DNA of 64,000 nt. Source: Astragalus membranaceus (taxonomy: Eukaryota > Streptophyta > Magnoliopsida > Fabales > Fabaceae). The notes under the pieces were generated by a model that did not search any database, had not been told where the DNA came from, and was given only the letters and a program-made list of their open reading frames with translations. The position numbers and the translations under genes were made by a program. Below are positions 23,955 through 36,043 of this stretch, in pieces. The DNA is taken from NCBI GenBank assembly GCA_039519185.1, contig CM076848.1:122526989-122590988 (forward strand), given 5' to 3'. Each line of letters begins with the position of its first letter. Positions within the stretch are counted from its first letter, which is position 1.

Positions 23955-26188
23955 TGTAACACCCCTTTTCTACCCGTTACTTTATTAGCGTAAAAATCAG
24001 AGTTTCAAATTTTTAATTACATCACAAGGGATGTCACACTTACTTCGTTGAACATTACTCGCCAATTTACTCACTTTTTCGAAAACAGCCTTATAATTCT
24101 TTCAAAAACGTCATCGTCGATTAACATACAACTTCACAGCGGAAAACCCAACAGGCTTAATCATAAAAGGCATTGCAACTATGCAAGGCTCACAATAGTA
24201 AAATCCAACAACAATGGTCATGAGTAACTTAAACAACGTCATTCCCCCCCTAGTGTTACATAATCAGAGCAGACGACCCGACTCGAAGTAGTGAAGGTAC
24301 CTAGTCCTTCACTCGCAATCACCAGCACGTTACCGCATAGGGGTAACATTCAAACAGAAGGGTGAGTCCAATTCAATCCATATAATAAATCACATGATAA
24401 GCAATAAGTCAAGTCACAGCTCTAAAATAATCACATCACAATCATCGATCACATCACTACAATAACTCATCACTATGTCATGTAGGCATATGAAATGCAA
24501 CCCACTCGCGGGCATATGCATGAGGTACCTTTTCACAAACGTCGCTTAGCCTTTATGGCCTCATCGTCACTTAGCCTTTTGGGCCTCAAAACGTCACTGG
24601 GTTTATGCATATGGGATGCATGAGACACTATAACATGCACCACGCACAAACACGCAATCACGGTCAACTATGTGACCCGTCACTTACCAATTGCCAAATA
24701 AGAGGCACAACACCTGCCAGTTCACAATTTACACACAACAACGTCACTTAGCCTTTTGGGCCTGATCATCACTTAGCCTTTTGGGCCTCAACGTCACTTA
24801 TTTTCATCGTCATTTACACATCATAATTAACAACATTGGCCACTAAGGGCAAAAAGGTCATTTCACTAGCCACTAAGGGCATCATCGCCAAAATCATCAA
24901 TTTTGACACTAAAACGTTAAACCACTGGTTATACACAAAAGGGGATTTTTAAAGACACCAAAACATCTTTTCAATGTCACAGCAGCGACCACCGGGAACA
25001 GCCACCTGGGCGCCCAGCAACCTTCAGAAAATATAAGTTTTTATTTTTAAAAATGGGACACACAGATAGACAATTGAAAAAGCTTCCCAACACTTTTTGA
25101 AACGTTTAAAACGGATGTCCTAGTCAAAAGATATAGCGAAAACAGTTTTCGAAAACATTTTGGGAACATCCTGAAAAACTGGCGCCCTGGGCGCCCAGCG
25201 CCCAGCGCCTGGCACCTGGCGCCCAGCAACAACGCACACACGCAACACTGGCGCCCTTGGCGCCCAGCGCCTGGCGCCTGGCGCCCAGCAACAACGCACG
25301 CACGCAACACTCACACACGGGCGCCCAGCGCCCAGCGCCTAGCGCCCAGCGCAACACACACACACACGCACACGGGCGCTCAGCGCCCAGTGCCTGGCGC
25401 CCAGCGCCCAGCGCAACACACAATAGCGCACACACCCACGCGCACAACTAGCACTGGCGCCCTTGGCGCCCAGCACAGGGCGCCTGGCGCCCAGAACACT
25501 TCCAGCAACATCAAACATCAAAATTTCAGCACATATATCTTGTTTCTCAAATTGTTACTTGATCAAATACAACACCCATTACAACCATCATGGACACATA
25601 TTGAAATCGTCAAAAAATTATACACCAACCATCAAAATCAACAACATCCCAAGCTCAAACATGAAATCACGCATCCATCAACAACAAGAACAAGAATTCG
25701 CAACATAATCATGGTCATGGTTCATCTAGGCCATCACTACCTAAAACCTATCATTGGAATTATTATAAAAATCGATAGAACTCCCCTTACCTCGAACTTG
25801 AAGGATAGAAGCCCTAGAGACAGACACGAGCAGAACCACAGCAACAGATCACGCCCCTTCCTCCTCCTTGAGCTCGCGCCCTTCTCCTTCCTCTTCTCCT
25901 CTCTACGGCCTTCGCACTTCTCCTTTCTTTCCTCTCTTCTCAATTTCGCAAAATGCTCACAAGAAACCCTAACCCCTAGGCGCCTTGGCTACTTCGCATA
26001 TGACATGAGTCATGGGCTTGGGCTTCTCACTTAAGCCCAACTCCATCTAGTTTGGCGCCTCTATCTCCTAATACCACCTACACAATTTATTTATTATAAT
26101 TTCGCTTAATTAAATTATATTCAATTAATTAAAATAAATTCCTAAATACTTAATTAAATAAATTAATTAAATATTTTAGGGTGTTACA
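23955..26188 (-). repeat. LTR-C, 5' LTR of the LARD-like element
   Basis: 2234 bp, TGTAACACCCC...GTGTTACA, followed by AACAA. It differs from LTR-B by scattered substitutions and by indels in the GGCGCC array (25181-25493), where unit numbers have changed. Confidence 0.9.
25181..25493. repeat. GGCGCC-rich array in LTR-C
   Basis: Same motif as in LTR-A and LTR-B, but with a different number and order of the 'ggcgcccagcgcc' units. Confidence 0.9.
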
Positions 26189-26193
26189 AACAA

Positions 26194-26757
26194 CATTTCA
26201 CAAACTGTAGGCACTAAACACCTGAATTGAACTTTCTACATGTGAATAGCCACTAAACACCTAAACTGTAAGAACTAAATTGAACTAAAAAACCTGAACT
26301 GTAAGGAACTGTTCACAAACTGAAGTTAGCCATAACCAATCACCGAAACTGAACTGTAAGGAACAGTTCATAAACTGAAGTCAGCCATAACCAATCACCG
26401 AAACTGAACTGTAGTTAATTTAACAAACACTTGCATACAGTTCAAAAAAGCTGCAGTTTTAGTAGTTAATTTAAGAAAACTGCTAACAGATCAATGCAAA
26501 AAATTGTTAAATAAACTGCGATGGAAGTTCAGTTCAGGTAAAAAAGAGTTATTCAGAGAAGAGATTTGTTGAAACAGTCCCAACATTTCTTTCGGGTTAG
26601 GGCAACAAAGCAACTTTATATTGGTTTACAATATTGCTTGTATAGCAACCAGAAAATGTGTAAAGAGCACTAAACAAAAATGTTGCAGCAACCAGAAGCT
26701 AGTAATGTCATAGGTGAATTCTCAAATCAAAGTTTAAAGACAAACAAAAGAGATACC
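26194..26757. other. CACTA-2 interior between two insertions, with a 57-bp duplication
   Basis: Two copies of a unit containing 'ctgaactgtaaggaac' and 'gccataaccaatcaccgaaa' lie at about 26292-26405. No gene is recognised. It separates the LARD-like element from the copia LTR. Confidence 0.5.
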
Positions 26758-27252
26758 AATAATGTGACTCTTGTTACCAAGTGGCTTCAGTCTCAAGAGG
26801 GGGTGAATTGAGATTTTAAAAACTTTTCCCCTTTTATCGACTTAGATTAATTTTTCGCGCAGGTTTATGGAATGAATGAAAAAGAAATAAAAGCAGTAAA
26901 GAACACAGTAGATTTTATACTGGTTCAGTCACCTCACAGTGACCTATGTCCAGTCTTCACAACCCTGTGAGATTTTCCACTAACAAAAACAAAGCTTAAC
27001 CGGGTTCTTTAAAACCCTTACAAGCTGGCACTCTTCACCTAGGATACCCCACCTATTGCAAGAGCCCTCAAGATCTATAACCAACAAGAGATACCCCACC
27101 CTTGTTACAACCACAAACTCTAGAGAGATACCCCATTCTCTAGTATAAACCAATTACAACGATTAAAATAAATTACAAACAAATAACAAAATACCTCTAT
27201 GAAGGTGGATACAACAACTTGAAGACTCCCAACCCAATCTAACCCATGAAAG

Positions 27253-27900
27253 AAATGTTTTAAAACTCGGATCGGTGATCGACTCGGTGAAGGTACTGGG
27301 CCAATGGGTCAAGGGTCGGACCGAGGGGTCGACAGTTGAACCGCATGACCAAAACCCGGTCCCGATTAAAAAATTCCAAATTTTTAGGACCTATAAATTT
27401 CATACCTGTAAAACTTATTTTACTAAAATTACACACCATGCCTAAAATATACTAATATAGATTTTTAAGAAAATATTTATACATATATGGTTACTATTAT
27501 GCATTAAATAAAAAACAGATCACCAATCCCGTAATGGGTATGGAATAGAGGTCATACTCTTTCTAGAAACAAAAAAATCATGTAAATTATTGTTTTTAAG
27601 ATATAACCCAACATCCAAACAGGTCTAGCGGTAAGTCATTAGCATTGCCATGCTGTTGTTGTGGGTTCGAATCCCATATTAACAATTTTGGCATGCATTA
27701 AAATTGAAATTAACAAATCCCTGCATTCCGGTTTGGTTTGTCCGCAGGTCACCGATTTTTCTACCAAATTGGCCGGGCCATTCCGGTTTCCACCGGGCTA
27801 GGTGCATGTCCGATCCAACTCTTGGGCCAGACCTCCCAGTATGCCGGTTCCCGGTCGGGCCGGTCCAACCGGCCGGTCCGAGCCGGGTTTTAAAACACTG
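27253..27900. mobile_element. Non-autonomous hAT element inside the copia LTR
   Basis: The right end on the opposite strand reads CAGTGTTTTAAAACCCGG and the left end aaATGTTTTAAAACTCGG, an imperfect hAT terminal inverted repeat. The 8-bp flanks, CATGAAAG (27245-27252) and CTTGAGAG (27901-27908), match at six of eight positions, as expected for an aged hAT target duplication. Both ends carry CCGG/GGTCC-rich subterminal motifs. No transposase is present. Confidence 0.7.
27626..27674 (+). other. tRNA-like Pol III promoter boxes (A and B) inside the hAT element
   Basis: TAGCGGTAAG resembles an A box. GGTTCGAATCC at 27664-27674 is a perfect B box, about 38 bp downstream. No complete cloverleaf can be drawn, so this is a tRNA-derived or SINE-like remnant rather than a tRNA gene. 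Confidence 0.45.
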
Positions 27901-28079
27901 CTTGAGAGAGATCAGCTCTGACAGCTTGAAAAACGTGAAGAACAAAAGTGTGTGCTAGGGTTTTTGCGTTTTAGCTTATGAGTGAATGGGTTGTACGTTC
28001 AGTGCAGCACTAGGTCCCTATTTATAGATTTAGTAAAAATATGACTGTTGGGCAGAATATGTTGTGATAACATATAAGA

Positions 28080-28565
28080 ATAAAATCGATTCTATGCTTG
28101 AAATAGTTTAGTTTGTGAATCGATTCTTTGCTTAAAAATATGACCGTTGAAGGCTTCTAACACTAAATGAAAAAATCGATTATGTGTTTAAGTGTATAAG
28201 TAGAAAATCTATTTTTAGCTTGAAAGAAATAGGCTATGAATCGATTGTTTGCTTCAAAGCAAGCAAGCCATAAATCGATTCTTCTCTTTAAAAGGAAAGC
28301 CATGAATCGATTTTTCTCTTTTAAAATAGAGAGCCATGAATCGATTCTTAGCTTTGCAAAAATCAAGTTCATGACTAAGAAGGAAGGAAATCGATTTGTA
28401 GCTTTATGTATTTAAGGGGAAAATCGATTTGGTGCCTTTAAAAAATGTTTGGAAATCGATTTTGGGCTTTAAGGAAGAAGGCTATGAATCGATTTCCATC
28501 TTTAAGGGAAACAAGTGCAAAATCGATTTTGTGCTTGGTGTATCAGGTGCAAAATCGATTTTGTG
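28080..28565. repeat. Cluster of 'aaatcgatt' motifs in the copia LTR
   Basis: About a dozen 'aatcgatt' motifs occur at irregular 25-45 bp spacing, often followed by 'ttgtgcttt' or preceded by 'gccatg'. The central ATCGAT is palindromic. It lies in the U3/R part of the - strand LTR and could be a degenerate tandem repeat of regulatory origin. Confidence 0.7.
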
Positions 28566-28821
28566 CTTTCAAAACTTATTTTCATGTTACGTGCCTTACC
28601 TATGCCAAACCTATGCATGCATACGTGTTGTGAGATTGCGACTCGAGTCGATCCTCAAAAGCGGTTTACAGTTTGTTCCTAAGACACGACCCAAACTCCT
28701 AGTAACTACCCTTGACACAGACTTACTTCTTGAGTCTTGTTTGTTCCTTGGAGTTCCATTTGTCACTTTGACTTAGATTACCTCATCATCAAAACTTAAC
28801 CTGCAACACAAGATATCCACA

Positions 28822-28835
28822 TTCTCCCCCTTTTT
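28822..28835 (-). other. Polypurine tract of the copia element
   Basis: On the - strand AAAAAGGGGGAGAA lies just before the LTR, preceded by 'gtcatcatc', the usual copia layout. Confidence 0.75.
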
Positions 28836-29340
28836 GATGATGACAAAACTTTGATTCATCTTAGGTGGGAGGTTAGTTCATCAAGCAAAAACAATGCATT
28901 ATATCATGATATGTATCTAGACTCCCCCTTACTTGATGCTCCCCCTGACTAAATGTAAAATGCAAAGTGACAATTTAATATGCATCAAACCTATATGCCT
29001 CATACAACAATCCTATATTTCTCCCCCTTTTTGTCATGATCAAAAGGGTTAATACACAACTTAGTTGGTGAGTTGAAAACGTAGCCAATAGAAAAAGTGA
29101 GTCCATTGCATTTAAGAAATTCGGCATAAACCACAAAATGGCTTGAGAGTCGGGTTGCAACACAAGATAACCAAACAGTTCATATTTTATTTAGATAAAT
29201 GATGAAACAATCATTTAATGTTCTCGTCGAATGAAAAATAGATTTCTTTTTGCAATGGTTTTTTTAAAAAAAAAAATATCAGCCAACTAAATCAGCAATG
29301 GTTTTGAAAGCTCAACTAAATCAGTCATACAGTCACCTTT
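28836..29340. other. Copia 3' internal non-coding region
   Basis: Contains a second C-rich tract near 28924-28950 and 29020 ('ctccccctt'), but no frame. It lies between the polypurine tract and the RNase H remnant. Confidence 0.5.
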
Positions 29341-29402
29341 TTTTTAGCATGATTTCTGAGAAAATGATGTCTAAACTCTATATGCTTAGTTGTTGAACGG
29401 GG
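29341..29402 (-). pseudogene. pol: Copia RNase H tail remnant
   Basis: One - strand frame gives STTKHIEFRHHFLRNH, the characteristic C-terminal motif of copia RNase H. Only ~20 residues remain. It shows that most of pol has been deleted between here and the protease. Confidence 0.6.
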
Positions 29403-29532
29403 TTCTATGATAAATTAATGTTATTTATATCGACACCATAGTTGAGATGTTATTTACTCTATTTATTATCCTAACTTGCTTACTAATGATATCCTCAATG
29501 ATGCATGAAATGAGATCAAGGATTACCCTATT

Positions 29533-29823
29533 TTAATAATCACATAATTTACTAATACTTAATAAACTATTCTTAAGTCCTTCTACATTAAGCACATTTT
29601 CAATAGAGGTGGACAAATCTTTACCAATCTTACCTTCACTGGTGATTCTTCCTCTATTGTTGTCATCACAAGTCATGTGACCGCTTTTTCCGGGGGTGAG
29701 TGTTAAGAACTTTGTTGCGTCTCCAGTCACGCGCTTTGAGTCTTTGCTATCAAGGTACCAATTTGTCCCCCATACCTTGAAGCATACCTGCAATGAGATC
29801 AAGTTGAAAGTTTTGGTCCCCAA
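29533..29823 (-). pseudogene. pol: Copia protease / pre-integrase fragment
   Basis: The 96-residue frame carries WYLDS followed by Lys instead of the Gly of the D-S-G protease active site, then TGDATKF and the GLKNSLLSISKLCD motif of the pre-integrase region. The substituted active site and the missing neighbours make it non-functional. Confidence 0.75.
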
Positions 29824-29929
29824 ATTTCTTTGGGTCTTTGTGGGTTAGTACTTAGTAGAGTCCCTTTTGGAACCCATACCTTTTTCACAACTTGTCTTCC
29901 TCTAGCCATGCACACAGATGCAGTATGTC

Positions 29930-31111
29930 CTAGTTTGGCACAGTAATAACATCTAATATATTGTTAGCTTTAAAACAACCAAGAATGTTATTTTCTTTTC
30001 TACGTTCTAATCTTTCTTTAGTCAAGGGGATAATTTCATTTTGAAGATCAGCAACCGTTTTCTTGGATTGTGTTAATGCTTTAGCTAGTTTCAAAGAATC
30101 TTTGTGCAATTCAAGAAATGCTTCATGTAATTCATCATATGCATTTTGTGAAGTTTCAGAGTTAGAATCTACCTCAGTTTCATTTTCACTGTCGTGGTCG
30201 GCCATGAGAGCAACTTGAGCATCTTCACTTTTTGAATCATCTGATGAGTCCATGTCATTTGCTTCCCATGCTATGTACGCTTTTCTACCCTTGTTTCCTT
30301 TGGATCCCTTTTTCTTAAAATTTGATAGTTTTCTTTGTAATTTCGGGCACTCCATATTCATGTGTCCGGATTTGCCACATTCGTAGCAAGTTGGTGGATT
30401 TGAGAAGTCTTCCTTGCTAGAGACTCTTTTGGATGGAGAATTCCTTTTGAGTAAGCTTTTCCTTCTCATGAAGTTTTTGAATTTTCTAACCATTAGATCC
30501 ATATTCTCATCATATTCATCATCTTCATTTTCTGAGTCATCACTATCATCAGGTGGATTTGAGCTGGAAGCCTTGAGAGCTAAGCATTTCTTTTTCTTGT
30601 CTTTTTCTTCATGCTCTGCTAGACGAGTGAGCTCTAACTCGTGCTCTAGTAGTTTTCTAAACAGGGTGGCGAGAGTCATGGTAGCTAAATTTCTTGATTC
30701 AGTTATCGTAGTTACCTTTGGTTGCCATTCTCTGTTTTGGCATCTCAACACTTTGTTGATCAGGTCTTCGGCAGGAAATGATTTTCCTAATGAACCCAAT
30801 TTATTCACTATGTGAGTGAACCTCTTTTGCATTTCTTGTATAGTTTCTCCTTGATTCATTCTGAATAATTCATATTCCCGGATGAGACTATTTGTTCTTG
30901 CTCTTTTTACCTCACTAGTACCTTCATGAGTGACTTGAAGGTTGTCCCACATTTCTTGAGCAGTTTTACAATTTGACACTCTGAAAAATTCATCGGGACT
31001 AAGTGCGGAAGTGATAATGTTCTTGGCACGGAAATTGTGTTGAACTTTCCTTTTATCATTATCCGTCCATTCATTTCTTTCTTTGACTATAATAATACTT
31101 TTTTTCATCAA
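29930..31111 (-). pseudogene. gag: Copia gag (UBN2-type) with CCHC finger, 5'-truncated
   Basis: The frame contains the copia gag core (motif NCKTAQEMWDNLQVTHEG, then NLATMTLATLFRKLLEHELE), an acidic linker and one zinc knuckle CYECGKSGHMNMEC. The N-terminus is fused to the dispersed repeat at ~31097, so the natural start is lost. The C-terminus ends in an acidic and coiled-coil region before the damaged protease. A second copy of the first ~280 codons lies inverted at 36380. Confidence 0.85.
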
Positions 31112-33729
31112 AAATGTCTTATATATTTAAATTGAATAGAAAGAAAATATCTTTTCTTATAAAAAGTAACCTACAATATTCAATATACTTTAAAGACAAT
31201 TGTAATAAGACTTAATGAATGAACTACGATAAAAAAAATTACGTTATAGTGCATAATTTTTCTTTATGTGTTATATATTATTTTTATAAATTTTAAGTTA
31301 TTGTTTGTTTTTAGTTTCACATTTGATATTTTTTATAATTATATATTGAATATATTTTTTTTGGATACAATGTTATTGGTGCATGTATTTACCGGCTTTA
31401 CCGATGACTAATCTACGTTGAGAAATCTGGCTGGCCACGTGAATCCGTGTAACACCCCAGGTATTTCTATCTACTAAAAATACCCAAGTGCACCTTAGTA
31501 ACACATCAGAGATATATTTCCTGCTTAGACACTGAATATCACTATAAATTTTTCGCTGAATAAAACCCAAACAGTCTTATTTACAACAAGACAATATGGT
31601 TCTCAGACCATATACCATCAGCATTTATAGCCTTCAGTATCATACAAGAAAGCGGAAGAAAGATATACACTAAATACATAATGTCTTAGTATACAGACAA
31701 CAGAAGGGAAATAAGCTTAAACATAAAGCTAGGCTATCAGCAACCAGTCCGAGCTCAACCTACTCGTGCCTCTTGGATTTCCGCTGTCCCTGTGTCTCTG
31801 TAAAACAACAACATTTAAACAGTGAGATACAATCTCAGTGAGTTCTACCGAGACCCCTACTAACACTCTCGGTTCATTTATTAGTTCTTTTATAGCTTAA
31901 CACGACACCGACTGCAAAACGCTGCTACTCCCGGTATGTCGTAAAATAAACAAAGTGCGGCACCGACTTCAAAACCATGCTAATCCCGGTGTATCGCGCA
32001 ACGCAACAAGTACGGCACCGACTGCAAAACCATGCTAATCCCGGTGTATCGCACAACACAACAAGTACGGCACCGACTGCAAAACCATGCTAATCCCGGT
32101 GTATCGCACAATAATCTTTAACACAACACCGACTGCAAAACCATGCTAATCCCGGTGAACTCCCCTACCAATAGTACATTCTCCCATTGGCATGGAGCCT
32201 AGGGAAGGGGATCATGACTGCCCCGCCTAGTATGTTACACATGGGTCGTCACCCAACTCGATATACTATATACGTATATCTACCATACTATGAACCCACG
32301 GCCCATCAAATCAAACAATCAATGAAACACTTTAATCCATTTTTTTATAAAATCCACGTTCACACTCGCACTCTAGTTGACCGCTTTTCGACACAATTTT
32401 CAATATCAAAAACAGTTTATTTAGCCTTAAAAATAGAATATCCAGTTAGGCCTCTGAATAAGCTTTTCAACGCATCTTAGAACACCTCAATCGGGTTCCC
32501 GGATCAAAAGATATCGCGAAAACAAAAGCAGTGAAAAACTGTTGAAAATCTGCAAAGCGTCGCGACGCGAACTGCTACCGTCGCGACGCGAAAAACGACA
32601 GAAAGTTTTTGCGTGACAAAACTGGGCCAGGTCGCGACGCGAAAGGGACGGGTCGCGACGCGACCCTCTGCAGAAAAGTGCAGGTTTTCCGTTTTCTTGC
32701 GAAATTCGCTATTCTGCTCAATTCCGATTTTCGTTCCGACTGAAAACAGATTTGACAACCAATACAATAGACCCAATACAAACCACACAATCAATCAATC
32801 CAATCAAAACTCAATCAAAACGGATTGTATCTAAAACGACACATTTTCCAATTAACGGTTTTCGTATGAAAATCTTTCGGAATCAAAGCACATAAAATTC
32901 CATTTCAACGCGACGCAATCCGAGACTCGCCCCAATCGATTCCTAACCCGAATCAGACAGTATCACATAATATTCCAGTCCAGCGAAAGCGATAAAACAG
33001 TTTATCAATTAATTCGAAACGTAAAATCCTAAACGTGAGTAGAACTCACCTATCGTGATGAAAATCACGAAACACCGAGACTTTCCGTGAAAACGCTTTT
33101 CTGGCATAACCGCACGAACGCTCCCCTAATCAATTCCACGCTTCGGCGACATCCGTATCCGCTCCCAAAGCTTCCCACTCGACCTCGAGAAATCTTTCGA
33201 CCGTAAAACCGAATTCCCGAAATCATTGCACATTCCGGCGACACACAAAACCGCTTCCAAAGCTTTCCTTTGAGCTTGAACAACAAAAACCTCCATTTTG
33301 CTCTTAAATTCGAAAATGGCAAAGTGAGAAAGAGTGAGTTGATGATGAAGATCTTGGTACCAAAACGAAGAGGAAGTAACGTTGAACATTTTTCGTGTTG
33401 GAAGGAAGTCGTTTCGGCGAACCGAAGCCCTCCCTTTTTCCTCTTCTTCCTCCATGCCCCTTTCCTCTTCTTTCTCTTTTCTCTCTTTTCTCCTCTCTGT
33501 TTCTCTTCTCTCGCTGCTTCCTTTCTTTTCTTTCTTTCTCTTTCAATTAATTCTTTTCTTCTCCTCTCACACACACACACACACGTGTACATATATATAT
33601 TTATTTGATATATAAGCTGTAACGCGGTCAAATTACCATATTGATCGAATTCTCCTATTTCGATTCCGAAACTTCCTCGATCCGTATTATCCGGTTAACG
33701 ATCCGATGACGACCAATAATTAATTTTAG
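30265..33729 (+). repeat. Large palindrome, left arm (3465 bp)
   Basis: This arm pairs with 33756-37226 in inverted orientation across a 26-bp spacer. From outside to inside it holds copia gag, the dispersed repeat and a 2.28-kb LTR beginning TGTAACACCCCAGG. The arms differ by a few substitutions and a 6-bp length difference; I estimate ~99% identity by eye. Confidence 0.97.
31448..33729 (-). repeat. LTR head, copy 1 (in palindrome left arm)
   Basis: It starts TGTAACACCCCAGG directly after 'gaatccg' of the dispersed repeat and lacks its other end, which is cut at the palindrome centre. It carries five ~58-bp repeats (31901-32157, 'caccgactgcaaaacc'), a TCGCGACGCGA cluster (32559-32665), a CA/TA microsatellite (33567-33600) and a purine/pyrimidine-biased stretch. 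The 188-residue frame at 33065-33631 is a composition artefact. Confidence 0.85.
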
Positions 33730-33755
33730 CACTCAATAAATTTACCAGTCGGGTA

Positions 33756-36043
33756 CTAAAATTAATTATTGGTCGTCATCGGATCGTTAACCGGATAATA
33801 CGGATCGAAGAAGTTTCGAAATCGAAATAGGAGAATTCGATCAATATGGTAATTTGACCGTGTTACAGCTTATATATCAAATAAATATATATATATATAT
33901 ATGTACACGTGTGTGTGTGTGTGAGAGGAGAAGAAAAGAATTAATTGAAAGAGAAAGAAAGAAAAGAAAGGAAGCAGCGAGAGAAGAGAAACAGAGAGGA
34001 GAAAAGAGAGAAAAGAGAAAGAAGAGGAAAGGAGCATGGAGGAAGAAGAGGAAAAAGGGAGGGCTTCGGTTCGCCGAAACGACTTCCTTCCAACACGAAA
34101 AATGTTCAACGTTACTTCCTCTTCGTTTTGGTACCAAGATCTTCATCATCAACTCACTCTTTCTCACTTTGCCATTTTCGAATTTAAGAGCAAAATGGAG
34201 GTTTTTGTTGTTCAAGCTCAAAGGAAAGCTTTGGAAGCGGTTTTGTGTGTCGCCGGAACGTGCAATGATTTCGGGAATTCGGTTTTACGGTCGAAAGATT
34301 TCTCGAGGTCGAGTGGGAAGCTTTGGGAGCGGATACGGATGTCGCCGAAGCGTGGAATTGATTAGGGGAGCGTTCGTGCGGTTATGCCAGAAAAGCGTTT
34401 TCACGGAAAGTCTCGGTGTTTCGTGATTTTCATCACGATAGGTGAGTTCTACTCACGTTTAGGATTTTACGTTTCAAATTAATTGATAAACTGTTTTATC
34501 GCTTTCGCTGGACTGGAATATTATGTGATACTGTCTGATTCGGGTTAGGAATCGATTGGGGCGAGTCTCGGATTGCGTCGCGTTGAAATGGAATTTTATG
34601 TGCTTTGATTCCGAAAGATTTTGATACGAAAACCGTTAATTGGAAAATGTGTCGTTTTAGATACAATCCGTTTTGATTGAGTTTTGATTGGATTGATTGA
34701 TTGTGTGGTTTGTATTGGGTCTATTGTATTGGTTGTCAAATCTGTTTTCAGTCGGAACGAAAATCAGAATTGAGCAGAATAGCGAATTTCGCAAGAAAGC
34801 GGAAAACCTGCACTTTTCTGCAGAGGGTCGCGTCGCGACCCATCCCTTTCGCGTCGCGACCTGGCCGAGTTTTGTCACGCAAAAACTTTCTGTCGTTTTT
34901 CGCGTCGCGACGGTAGCAGTTCGCGTCGCGACGCTTTGCAGATTTTCAACAGTTTTTCACTGCTTTTGTTTTCGCGATATCTTTTGATCCGGGAACCCGA
35001 TTGAGGTGTTCTAAGATGCGTTGAAAAGCTTATTCAGAGGCCTAACTGGATATTCTATTTTTAAGGCTAAATAAACTGTTTTTGATATTGAAAATTGTGT
35101 CGAAAAGCGGTCAACTAGAGCGCGAGTGTGAACGTGGATTTTATAAAAAAATGGATTAAAGTGTTTCATTGATTGTTTGATTTGATGGACCGTGGGTTCA
35201 TAGTATGGTAGATATACGTATATAGTATATCGAGTTGGGTGACGACCCATGTGTAACATACTAGGCGGGGCAGTCATGATCCCCTTCCCTAGGCTCCATG
35301 CCAATGGGAGAATGTACTATTGGGAGGGGAGTTCACCGGGATTAGCATGGTTTTGCAGTCGGTGTTGTGTTAAAGATTATTGTGCGATACACCGGGATTA
35401 GCATGGTTTTGCAGTCGGTGCCGTACTTGTTGTGTTGTGCGATACACCAGGATTAGCATGGTTTTGCAGTCGGTGCCGTACTTGTTGCGTTGCGCGATAC
35501 ACCGGGATTAGCATGGTTTTGCAGTCGGTGCCGCACTTTGTTTATTTTACGACATACCGGGAGTAGCAGCGTTTTGCAGTCGGTGTCGTGTTAAGCTATA
35601 AAAGAACTAATAAATGAACCGAGAGTGTTAGTAGGGGTCTCGGTAGAACTCACTGAAATTGTATCTCACTGTTTAAATGTTGTTGTTTTACAGAGACACA
35701 GGGACAGCGGAAATCCAAGAGGCACGAGTAGGTTGAGCTCGGACTGGTTGCTGATAGCCTAGCTTTATGTTTAAGCTTATTTCCCTTCTGTTGTCTGTAT
35801 ACTAAGACATTATGTATTTAGTGTATATCTTTCTTCCGCTTTCTTGTATGATACTGAAGGCTATAAATGCTGATGGTATATGGTCTGAGAACCATATTGT
35901 CTTGTTGTAAATAAGACTGTTTGGGTTTTATTCAGCGAAAAATTTATAGTGATATTCAGTGTCTAAGCAGGAAATATATCTCTGATGTGTTACTAAGGTG
36001 CACTTGGGTATTTTTAGTAGATAGAAATACCTGGGGTGTTACA
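33756..36043 (+). repeat. LTR head, copy 2 (in palindrome right arm)
   Basis: Mirror image of 31448-33729, ending GGGGTGTTACA at 36043. It carries the mirrored TCGCGACGCGA cluster (34826-34932) and ~58-bp repeats (35331-35592). The TA microsatellite is longer here than in the left arm. Confidence 0.85.

Larger units (their letters stand above)
19355..26188 (-). mobile_element. Non-autonomous Tekay-type LTR retrotransposon (LARD-like)
   Basis: Two LTRs of 2.24 kb (19355-21598 and 23955-26188) enclose a 2.36-kb internal region. The 5-bp flank AACAA is present on both sides (19350-19354 and 26189-26193). The primer-binding site at 23939-23950 (- strand TGGTATCAGAGC) and the polypurine tract at 21599-21610 show that the element reads on the - strand. 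The block 'atttcgaggacgaaat' before the polypurine tract is typical of Tekay-type chromoviruses. No gag or pol is left, so it must rely on proteins from another element. Confidence 0.9.
26763..28821 (-). repeat. 3' LTR of the copia element (interrupted by a hAT element)
   Basis: It starts TGTGACTC and ends ATCCACA on the + strand, next to the polypurine tract. A 648-bp hAT element is inserted at 27253-27900. The right half has many irregularly spaced 'aaatcgatt' motifs. The large frames here are not genes. Confidence 0.75.
26763..31111 (-). mobile_element. Ty1/copia retrotransposon, deleted and truncated
   Basis: A 2.06-kb 3' LTR (26763-28821), a polypurine tract (28822-28835, rich in C on the + strand) and remnants of RNase H, protease and gag on the - strand are in order. 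Integrase and reverse transcriptase are missing. The gag frame is cut at about 31097 by the dispersed repeat that borders the palindrome, so the 5' LTR is gone. Both gag-proximal sequence and the beginning of the palindrome arm overlap from 30265 on. Confidence 0.8.

Noticed and set aside
27615..27680. A tRNA gene
   Set aside because: Only A- and B-box-like motifs are present. No acceptor-stem pairing or complete cloverleaf could be drawn.
30414..30815. 133-residue + strand frame (and its mirror at 36676-37077)
   Set aside because: It is antisense to the copia gag frame, which has clear domain motifs on the other strand.
33065..34426. Frames of ~190 residues rich in Lys/Arg/Glu in both palindrome arms
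   Set aside because: They come from a purine-rich LTR stretch and look conserved only because the arms are copies. No domain or plausible start context is present.
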